Position numbers and translations under genes: made by a program. Below, in pieces: positions 1 through 4,677 of a stretch of 5,003 bases of DNA. The notes under the pieces were generated by a model. It worked only from the letters and a program-made list of their open reading frames with translations. It searched no databases and was not told where the DNA came from. This DNA is from Methanoregula sp. (GTDB taxonomy: Archaea; Halobacteriota; Methanomicrobia; Methanomicrobiales; Methanospirillaceae): the NCBI GenBank assembly GCA_028711405.1, contig JAQTSH010000148.1, positions 1 to 5,003 on the forward strand, read 5' to 3'. How positions within the stretch are numbered: position 1 is the stretch's first letter; the number at the start of each line of letters is the position of its first letter.

Positions 1-154
1 AGCGGGAATTATCGATCAGGGTGTCTATGTCGTGCTTGTCCTGATGAGCCTGCTTACGACAATCATCACACCGATTGTGTACAGGAACTGGTTCTTCAAA
101 GGCGAGGAGTGCCGGTATGACGTCAGCGGAACATGTATTGATGAGGGAAAATGA
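1..154 (+). repeat. Direct repeat, left copy (antiporter 3' end)
   Basis: This stretch aligns with 3500-3654. Over the first 127 bases there are 11 substitutions and no gaps (about 91% identity). After base 127 the copies differ by a one-base indel, then stay similar through the stop codon. The left copy lies in the intact end of the antiporter gene. Since the alignment reaches base 1 of the window, the repeat probably extends further left. Confidence 0.95.
2..154 (+). CDS. Cation:proton antiporter (CPA2 / Na+/H+ exchanger type), C-terminal 50 residues only
   Basis: The gene enters from the left edge and ends at TGA 152-154. The visible 50 residues begin AGIIDQGVYVVLVLMSLLTT and continue into a hydrophobic stretch ending ITPIVYRNWFF. 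This GIID-x-LVLM-x-TTxITP pattern matches the last transmembrane helix of CPA2 (KefB/NapA-like) monovalent cation:proton antiporters, which exchange Na+ or K+ for protons across the cell membrane. A short hydrophilic tail with two cysteines follows (FKGEECRYDVSGTCIDEGK); no TrkA-N or TrkA-C regulatory domain follows the membrane domain, so this end is the membrane-domain-only form. The frame is supported by the near-identical second copy at 3501-3641, which differs almost only at silent positions. The ion, length and start cannot be judged from this fragment. The family call is from pattern memory and is fairly firm; the exact subfamily is not. Confidence 0.8.
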   Translation, partial: AGIIDQGVYVVLVLMSLLTTIITPIVYRNWFFKGEECRYDVSGTCIDEGK

Positions 155-184
155 GAGAAAATTTCCTTGCCGGGGAGGGTTCCC

Positions 185-216
185 GTACAATACCTTCTCC
201 TGTACTGTCCCTTTTT
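185..216 (+). terminator. Possible terminator of the antiporter gene
   Basis: GTACA (185-189) and TGTAC (201-205) can form a 5-bp stem with an 11-base loop, and a run of five T follows at 212-216. It lies about 30 bases past the antiporter stop. Archaeal termination depends mainly on T-runs, so the position is sensible, but the stem is weak and the T-run short. Confidence 0.3.
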
Positions 217-410
217 AAATATTGGTTCTTCTCCCGATTTAGGATGACATCAAATTAGTAAAAAATCTGATTCAACCCATATTTTGATAAATTCTGTAGA
301 ATTGAGGTTTTTGAGTTCGAAAATTCTGACCGTTTTTAGCTAAAAAATTTAGTGATTGTAGATAAACTTTGAGCCTTCCTAAATCCATCAAATTTTCCCC
401 GCACTTTCGT

Positions 411-520
411 CGCTACGGGGGGGCACTGCGACCCCCCTTCGCTCCTCACCCTTCGGGACGTGCTCCTCCTCACCTCTGTGAGGTGAGGCAGTAAAGAGGA
501 TGCCTCCGCCTTCGGCGGCA
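411..520. repeat. GC-rich cluster of four hairpins, possible interspersed palindromic element
   Basis: Four short inverted repeats lie in about 105 bases. They are GGGGGG 418-423 with CCCCCC 432-437 (8-base loop); CCC-TTC-GGG 449-457; CCTCACCTC 468-476 with GAGGTGAGG 480-488 (perfect 9 bp, 3-base loop); and CCGCC 506-510 with GGCGG 514-518 (3-base loop). The block stands out sharply from the AT-rich DNA on both sides and has no coding frame. Such modules in archaeal spacers are often interspersed repeats, but copy number in the genome cannot be judged from one window. It could also be a structured RNA or a transcription barrier between the two genes. Confidence 0.5.
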
Positions 521-606
521 GAAGTTCATGGGGCTAATGGCATATTTCCTGGATTTTTGAGATGGAATACTCTCTAAAAAATTTCTTCCTAAAATTGGAG
601 AAGAGC

Positions 607-616
607 CTAAATATTC
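607..616 (+). promoter_or_regulatory. TATA-like box of the P-type ATPase gene
   Basis: CTAAATATTC lies with its centre about 29 bases before the ATG at 641. Archaeal transcription usually starts about 25-27 bases past the TATA centre, which puts the start a few bases before or at the ATG. A leaderless or near-leaderless mRNA would fit the absence of a ribosome site before 641. A second AT-rich candidate, CTAAAAAATT at 574-583, would give a leader of about 35 bases. Confidence 0.45.
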
Positions 617-622
617 ATACCG

Positions 623-644
623 TCATTTCATGGTACGGAAATGA
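623..644. promoter_or_regulatory. Dyad overlapping the ATPase start codon, possible operator
   Basis: TCATTTC (623-629) and GAAATGA (638-644) form a perfect 7-bp inverted repeat with an 8-base spacer, and the ATG (641-643) lies inside the right arm. A nested pair, CCGT 620-623 and ACGG 635-638, also exists. If transcription starts near 638, a repressor bound here would block initiation; in a leadered RNA it could instead fold over the start codon. Function is inferred from position and symmetry only. Confidence 0.3.
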
Positions 645-3430
645 ACACGGATGGCGCAACAGAGTCCCCTGAGGGAAATGTCCCCGGAATATCATGCTGT
701 GACCGGCAGACACTGACAGAGACCGCCTGGCATGCTCTTTTTGAAGAACAGGTTTATTCGCTGCTTGCATCATCACCCTCCGGACTGGCTGCCGGGGAAG
801 TCCGGGAAAGAATGGGGCAGTTCGGCAGCAACACACTCCCTGATAAGAAACCCGTGGCAGTCTGGGAAGTCATCTTCCGTCAGTTTAAAAGTCCTCTTAT
901 CTATATCCTGATGATTGCTGCCTTCATCTCGTTTGGGATTGGAGAATTCACAGATGGGCTTTTTATCCTCGCGGTCATTATGGTGAACGCCATCATCGGG
1001 ACATTGCAGGAATGGAAAGCCGAGAAAAATGCCCAGGCATTGCAGGCACTACTCCGGATTTTTGCCCGTGTCCGCCGGGACCGGCATGGAGTAACGGTGG
1101 ATGCCGGCGAGATCGTGCCAGGGGATGTCATCCTTATCAGTGAGGGCGATCGCATTCCGGCGGATATCCGCCTACTCCGGCAATCTTCGTTAAAAGTTGA
1201 TGAATCCCTCCTGTCCGGTGAATCGCTCCCGTTAGAAAAAGATGCGGACGTTCTGCCGGAAACTACTCCGTTCATGTCACGGGGAAATATGGTGTATGCC
1301 GGTTCAACGGTGATATCAGGCAAAGCCGAGGGCGTTGTCACGGCTACCGGGCTCCTCACCGAAGTAGGAAAGATCGCGCAAAGTGTCGTCTCCACGGAAT
1401 CGGTAAAACCGCCCCTGGTTATCCGGATGGAGACGTTTTCGAAAAGGATCGGAATTCTTGTTGTTGCTGCGTGCAGCGTCCTTGCAGTCGTCGCGATCTC
1501 ACGGGGCATTCCTACCATTGATGTGTTTTTCATCGCTGTTGCCCTTGCAGTATCCGCCATCCCGGAGGGACTGCCGGTTGCCATCACCGTCGCACTCTCG
1601 ATAGGTGTATCACGGATGGCAGCAAGGAACGTGATCGTACGGAAGCTGACTGCCGTTGAAGCGCTGGGAAGTTGCACCTGCATTGCGAGTGACAAGACCG
1701 GAACGCTCACCGTGAATGCCCAGACCTTGCGGCGGGTGGAATTGCCGGATGGTCATTCCTACACATTGACCGGCGAAGGGTATTGCGGAGAGGGCGGGAT
1801 TGCATTGCTCCATGATGAGCTTGTTTCAGATACTGACCAGCAATGCCTTTCAGAGATCGCCCTCGTCGGGATCATCTGCAACAGCGCTGAACTTGCCCGT
1901 TCCGGGAAGGAATGGACTCACGTGGGCGATCCTATTGATATTGCATTTCTTGCGTATGGATATAAACTCGGCATAAATCCCGATGATGTGCGGAGCGGTA
2001 AACCGATTATTGGCGAAATCCCGTTTGAAGCCGAGAGGAGATATGCTGCAACCTTTTTCCGTGACGGGACCTGTTCCCGCGTAGCAGTCAAAGGGGCAGT
2101 GGAAGTGATCCTTCCGATGTGCAGGGACCAGGTATCAGGTGACGGGATATTTCGTCTCAATCTACCGCAGATGACGGAGCGGGCGCTGGATCTTTCGGGT
2201 CAGGGTTATCGTGTCATTGCGATTGCCGGTGCTGGTCTCGACACGGATGCCGGGAAAAAAGAATTCCTTCATAATGATATCCCGCCACTCACCTTCAGGG
2301 GATTTGCTTGTTTCATCGACCCGGTACGACCGGATGCGAGGGAATCAATTCGTGCCTGCCAGGAGTCGGGCATCCGTGTCGTGATGGTAACCGGCGATCA
2401 CCCGGCAACCGCGCTCGCAATTGCCCGCGATCTCGGCATCGCCGCCTCACCGGAACATGTTATCACCGGTGCCGAACTGGAAGCATCCGGGAGTTCTGAA
2501 GATCCTGATACGGTTAAAAAACTGGGAAAAATTTCTGTTTTTGCCCGTGTAGTTCCACTCCAGAAACTCGCAATCGTAAAACATCTCCAAAAAATCGGCC
2601 ATTACGTTGCCGTGACCGGTGATGGTGTTAACGATACGCCGGCATTAAAACAAGCAAATATCGGTATTGCGATGGGGTCCGGAACAGACCTTGCGAAGGA
2701 CACCGCCTCCATCATTGTAACCGATGATGCGTTCTCCTCCATCGTTTCCGGTGTTCACGAGGGGCGCATCATCTATGATAATATCCGGAAGGTGACCTAC
2801 CTTCTCATATCCACGGGTTTTGCCGAAGTGGTCCTCTTCACGCTTGCGCTTGTTGCAAATCTCCCGCTCCCGCTCCTTGCTGTCCAGCTGCTCTGGCTTA
2901 ATCTGGTGACTAACGGGATCCAGGATGTAGCCCTTGCCTTTGAAGGCGGAGAACCGGGTGTGATGAAGAAAAAGCCACGACCCCCGTCTGAAACAATCAT
3001 CAACCGCCTGATGGCGGAAGAGACGCTCGTATCAGGGCTCTACATGGGGGTGTCTGCATTTGTGGTCTGGTATTTCCTTCTCGGTGCGGGTGTTGAAGAA
3101 TCTGCGGCACGGAATCTGGTTCTGCTCCTGATGGTCCTGTTGGAGAACTGCCATGTCTTCAACTGCCGTTCAGAAAGCATGTCTGCATTCCGCGTTCCGG
3201 TCTCCCGCAACTATTTCCTGATCATAGGTGTAATCGCAGCGCAGGGAATCCATATCCTGTCGATGTATATTCCGTTCATGCAGGATGTGCTGGGAGTGGC
3301 ACCGGTAACGTTCGATGAGTGGCTTATCTTCTTTATGATGGCACTCACCCTGATTGCGGTGATGGAAGTGTACAAATATGGAGGAAAATTCCGGAACAGA
3401 GTGGCGGGTGGAGTATCTCTGGCAGGGTAG
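641..3430 (+). CDS. Cation-transporting P-type ATPase (P2/SERCA-like, ion uncertain)
   Basis: This is a complete 929-residue membrane pump that couples ATP hydrolysis to cation transport through an aspartyl-phosphate intermediate. Regions in order: cytosolic N-terminal domain (about 27-80); M1-M2 (about 85-122); actuator domain with SGES 192-195; M3 and M4 (about 269-322) with PEGLP 308-312; phosphorylation motif DKTGT with Asp351; nucleotide-binding domain with KGA 484-486; TGD at 584-586; hinge motif DGVND 661-665; and six C-terminal helices (about 718-912). Against SERCA from memory, E309, E771 (E729 here), N796 (N754), T799 (T757) and E908 (E835) are kept, but D800 is Asn758 and N768 is Gly726. 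The NLVTNGIQD stretch marks a prokaryotic subgroup whose ion I cannot name. The length is normal and all catalytic motifs are intact. ATG 641 is the first start after an in-frame stop at 608-610. The neighbouring antiporter pieces suggest an ion-homeostasis role. Confidence 0.95.
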   Translation: MNTDGATESPEGNVPGISCCDRQTLTETAWHALFEEQVYSLLASSPSGLAAGEVRERMGQFGSNTLPDKKPVAVWEVIFRQFKSPLIYILMIAAFISFGIGEFTDGLFILAVIMVNAIIGTLQEWKAEKNAQALQALLRIFARVRRDRHGVTVDAGEIVPGDVILISEGDRIPADIRLLRQSSLKVDESLLSGESLPLEKDADVLPETTPFMSRGNMVYAGSTVISGKAEGVVTATGLLTEVGKIAQSVVSTESVKPPLVIRMETFSKRIGILVVAACSVLAVVAISRGIPTIDVFFIAVALAVSAIPEGLPVAITVALSIGVSRMAARNVIVRKLTAVEALGSCTCIASDKTGTLTVNAQTLRRVELPDGHSYTLTGEGYCGEGGIALLHDELVSDTDQQCLSEIALVGIICNSAELARSGKEWTHVGDPIDIAFLAYGYKLGINPDDVRSGKPIIGEIPFEAERRYAATFFRDGTCSRVAVKGAVEVILPMCRDQVSGDGIFRLNLPQMTERALDLSGQGYRVIAIAGAGLDTDAGKKEFLHNDIPPLTFRGFACFIDPVRPDARESIRACQESGIRVVMVTGDHPATALAIARDLGIAASPEHVITGAELEASGSSEDPDTVKKLGKISVFARVVPLQKLAIVKHLQKIGHYVAVTGDGVNDTPALKQANIGIAMGSGTDLAKDTASIIVTDDAFSSIVSGVHEGRIIYDNIRKVTYLLISTGFAEVVLFTLALVANLPLPLLAVQLLWLNLVTNGIQDVALAFEGGEPGVMKKKPRPPSETIINRLMAEETLVSGLYMGVSAFVVWYFLLGAGVEESAARNLVLLLMVLLENCHVFNCRSESMSAFRVPVSRNYFLIIGVIAAQGIHILSMYIPFMQDVLGVAPVTFDEWLIFFMMALTLIAVMEVYKYGGKFRNRVAGGVSLAG

Positions 3431-3437
3431 TGAATAA

Positions 3438-3641
3438 AAACACTTTATCGAAGAAATACTTGACAAAATTGCAGTGATCGTCGCACTCATCGGGCTGGAA
3501 GCGGGAATTATCGATCAGGGTGTTTATGTCGTGCTCGTCCTGATGCGCCTGCTTACAACGATCATCACGCCAATTGTCTACCGGAACTGGTTCTTCAAAG
3601 GTGAGGAGTGCCGGTATGATGTCAGCAAAAACGTGTATTGA
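3438..3641 (+). pseudogene. Beheaded antiporter remnant (C-terminal end only)
   Basis: This open frame reads KHFIEEILDKIAVIVALIGL and then EAGIIDQGVYVVLVLMRLLTT, continuing to RNWFFKGEECRYDVSKNVY before TGA 3639-3641. It is the same last helix and tail as the antiporter at 2-154. It has no ATG and no plausible full-length start: an in-frame TAA sits at 3435-3437, five bases after the ATPase stop, and the frame differs from that of the ATPase. Compared with the left copy it has Ser to Arg in the LVLM-x-LL stretch, and an extra base near 3627-3632 shifts the tail so it ends early. The true homology may begin near 3468-3474. Most substitutions are silent, so it once belonged to a working gene. 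A short translated peptide cannot be excluded, but a functional transporter can. Confidence 0.8.
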
Positions 3642-3654
3642 TGAAGCGAAATAG
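3500..3654 (+). repeat. Direct repeat, right copy (antiporter 3' end)
   Basis: This is the partner of bases 1-154, in the same orientation, 3499 bases downstream. Together they bracket the spacer and the whole ATPase gene. The substitutions are listed in the findings. The copy carries a one-base insertion after GTCAGC (3621-3626) relative to the left one. Confidence 0.95.
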
Positions 3655-3958
3655 ACCATCAGAAAACATCCCGGACTCCCGCTAAAATCACCAGAAAATT
3701 CTGTAATCACGGGCACGGTGGTTGAAAAATTACAAACTCTGTTTTCCTGTAAACCTGCCGTACCCCCACCGTTTCTATTTTCGCGGAAAATATCCCGGTA
3801 AAACAGATATTCACACAATTTTTCACGTCCATTTCCGCGCGCCCCAAAAAATCGGATTTTCCCCGCAAATATGAGCCCGTATCGTTGCCGGATTGATTGA
3901 GCTAACCTGCGGATTACAGAAATCTTATATGTAAGACCCTCATACGAAGAGTAATAAC
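3655..3958. other. Gene-free spacer with scattered inverted repeats
   Basis: No supported gene lies in these roughly 300 bases; a long minus-strand frame here (3345-4040) also runs antisense through the end of the ATPase and looks like a shadow. ACGGTGG (3715-3721) and CCACCGT (3766-3772) form a perfect 7-bp inverted repeat around a 44-base loop. Short words are shared with the spacer at 155-640: AAATTCTGTA at 289 and 3696, and ATTTTCCCCGCA at 392 and 3856. The right end holds the TATA-like box of the next open frame. Confidence 0.55.
3924..3935 (+). promoter_or_regulatory. TATA-like box before the small open frame at 3959
   Basis: CTTATATGTAAG is a good archaeal TATA-type sequence and is also symmetric (CTTA-TATG-TAAG). 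Its centre is about 30 bases before the ATG at 3959, which predicts a leader of only a few bases. The symmetry means it could also drive transcription leftwards, where no gene is seen. Confidence 0.45.
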
Positions 3959-4198
3959 ATGAAAAACTATCTCGGCGCAATAACCGCGAGGATGCTCCTG
4001 CCGTATGCCAAATCACTCCATGAAGCAGTGGTATACGCAAGGTACATCAATTTTTTCTCGCTGTTCGTGTGCTTACTGGCGGACCTTATGAATGTCCCGG
4101 CAGAATGCAGATACAGAGCACAACCGGGATACGGAACTGCACCGACAGGTGCCCGCATCTCGTTTTTTACCCACTCTTTTTCTCTCGTACAACCTTGA
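3959..4198 (+). CDS. Possible small hypothetical protein or gene fragment (79 residues)
   Basis: I do not recognise this protein. The argument for a gene is positional: an ATG about 30 bases past a good TATA-like box, in the same leaderless arrangement as the ATPase. The first 45 residues (MKNYLGAITARMLLPYAKSL, then a hydrophobic stretch around 29-44 with FFSLFVCLLADLM) look protein-like and could be an amphipathic or membrane helix. From about residue 46 onwards the composition is poor and rich in Pro, Gly and Arg, as if the true frame had been lost. T-runs at 4163-4168 and 4177-4181 fall before the stop codon and would tend to end transcription inside the frame. A decayed or truncated gene is as likely as an intact small one. 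A competing minus-strand frame (3967-4158) has no better support. Confidence 0.3.
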   Translation: MKNYLGAITARMLLPYAKSLHEAVVYARYINFFSLFVCLLADLMNVPAECRYRAQPGYGTAPTGARISFFTHSFSLVQP

Positions 4199-4359
4199 CC
4201 GTCGGTCCAATGAGCGTGATGCTCTGGTCTATCTCGTCGCTGTCAAGTCACCTGCCGTTCGGTGAACGATAACACGTGCGACTGCGACAGTCAAGGCTCC
4301 AGCACTGCGCTCACCGACGGTTTTTTGCATTCTGGACAGGGCATTCTCTTGCCCGTCAT
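4167..4359 (-). pseudogene. Possible disrupted small zinc-ribbon gene
   Basis: Reading leftwards from ATG 4359, one frame gives MTGKRMPCPECKKPSVSAVL and stops after EP at a TGA. Moving one base into another frame at that point gives LDCRSRTCYRSPNGR, a TGA, then LDSDEIDQSITLIGP and TVKVVREKKSG before TAA at 4167-4169. The pieces together look like one protein of about 63 residues: a CPEC knuckle, a second cysteine pair, an acidic segment, a strand and a basic tail. The span is 193 bases, one more than a multiple of three, which fits a single inserted base plus one nonsense change. A TATA-like GCATAAAATG lies upstream on the minus strand (4397-4406). The reconstruction is mine and rests on motif look, not on a known homologue; it may be chance. 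No function can be given beyond possible zinc binding. Confidence 0.3.
4198..4326 (+). ncRNA. Candidate structured RNA: closing inverted repeat plus T-run
   Basis: ACCGTCGGT (4198-4206) and ACCGACGGT (4313-4321) are perfect 9-bp inverted repeats enclosing 106 bases, and the right arm runs straight into six T (4321-4326), as a terminator would. Inside are GACTG-CGA-CAGTC (4280-4292), CGTTC-GGT-GAACG (4256-4268) and GAGC-GTGAT-GCTC (4213-4225). A competing pair, CCTTGAC 4193-4199 with GTCAAGG 4290-4296, also exists. Since each 9-mer is itself nearly palindromic, the two could instead be protein-binding half-sites. The region also overlaps the suspected zinc-ribbon remnant on the other strand, so coding sequence may explain it. 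No RNA family is recognised and no promoter is assigned. Confidence 0.2.
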
Positions 4360-4557
4360 GGTATCGCTGATGAACAAATCGGAAAAATCTGGAGAACATT
4401 TTATGCAGCAGAGTCCTGCACGCAGTGAACCTTCGCGGTTCACTCCAAACGCCCCCGGTGCATACGAGCACCTGCCGGGCATAATGAAGAACGAGAAGCG
4501 CATGATCGAACACGGTGTCAGGGTAAGTGTCCCTTTTTTTGCGGTGATAAAATTCCG
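4360..4557. other. No supported gene; one weak terminator-like site
   Basis: Open frames cross this stretch on both strands (plus 4262-4678; minus 4229-4831 and 4291-4581), but none has the composition of a convincing protein and they contradict each other. AGGG (4520-4523) with CCCT (4531-4534) followed by seven T (4534-4540) is a weak plus-strand terminator-like arrangement that could end transcripts coming from the left. Confidence 0.4.
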
Positions 4558-4643
4558 ATGGCACTGCCGGAAGAGTGCCATATCTCCTACCGGAGAGCCG
4601 GGTGCCCGGTGCCGTGCGTTCGATCAGCATGCCTGCGGGCAGG
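4558..4643 (+). promoter_or_regulatory. Run of four hairpins upstream of the gene at 4678
   Basis: Four perfect short inverted repeats follow one another. They are ATGGCACT 4558-4565 with AGTGCCAT 4574-4581 (8-base loop); CTCC 4584-4587 with GGAG 4592-4595; CCGGG 4598-4602 with CCCGG 4605-4609; and CCTGC 4632-4636 with GCAGG 4639-4643. They end about 35 bases before the ATG at 4678. If transcribed, this would be a highly folded leader. It matches no riboswitch class I know, and it may equally be an intergenic palindromic element like the block at 411-520. Confidence 0.35.
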
Positions 4644-4648
4644 ACTCT

Positions 4649-4671
4649 GCACCAGACAAATACAGGGGTGC
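4649..4671 (+). promoter_or_regulatory. Ribosome binding site inside a potential hairpin
   Basis: AGGGGTG (4664-4670) resembles the archaeal Shine-Dalgarno consensus AGGAGGTG and ends 7 bases before ATG 4678, which decides that start. GCACC (4649-4653) is complementary to GGTGC (4667-4671), so the site can be buried in a 5-bp stem with a 13-base loop. This could lower or control translation. Confidence 0.4.
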
Positions 4672-4677
4672 TCCCTG

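Larger units (their letters stand above)
155..640. other. Intergenic spacer between the antiporter and the P-type ATPase
   Basis: No convincing coding region was found in these 486 bases. The spacer is a mosaic: an AT-rich block (about 210-400), a GC-rich hairpin cluster (411-520), then another AT-rich block carrying the ATPase promoter. Within the AT-rich part, AATTCT-GT-AGAATT (290-303) is a perfect 6-bp dyad that could be a protein-binding site, though AT-rich dyads also arise by chance. The only listed open frame here (minus strand, across 615-836) is a shadow of the ATPase start. Confidence 0.7.

Noticed and set aside
411..520. CRISPR array or tRNA gene
   Set aside because: The hairpins have different sequences and no regular repeat-spacer period, and no cloverleaf with T-loop and anticodon arms can be drawn.
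901..1710. Minus-strand 269-residue open frame inside the ATPase
   Set aside because: It is low-complexity, rich in Ser, Thr and Arg, and lies wholly opposite the strongly supported ATPase coding sequence; a typical shadow.
1..3654. Composite transposon or insertion sequence flanked by direct repeats
   Set aside because: There is no transposase or integrase, no terminal inverted repeats, and the flanking copies are codon-aligned gene ends with silent divergence rather than identical element ends.
3345..4040. Minus-strand 231-residue open frame
   Set aside because: It is antisense to the ATPase end and to the antiporter remnant, has no family features, and its length is explained by the opposite strand's coding bias plus a spacer.
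3967..4158. Minus-strand 63-residue open frame opposite the small plus-strand frame
   Set aside because: It has no ribosome site or promoter of its own and no recognisable motif; the plus-strand frame at least has a well-placed TATA-like box.
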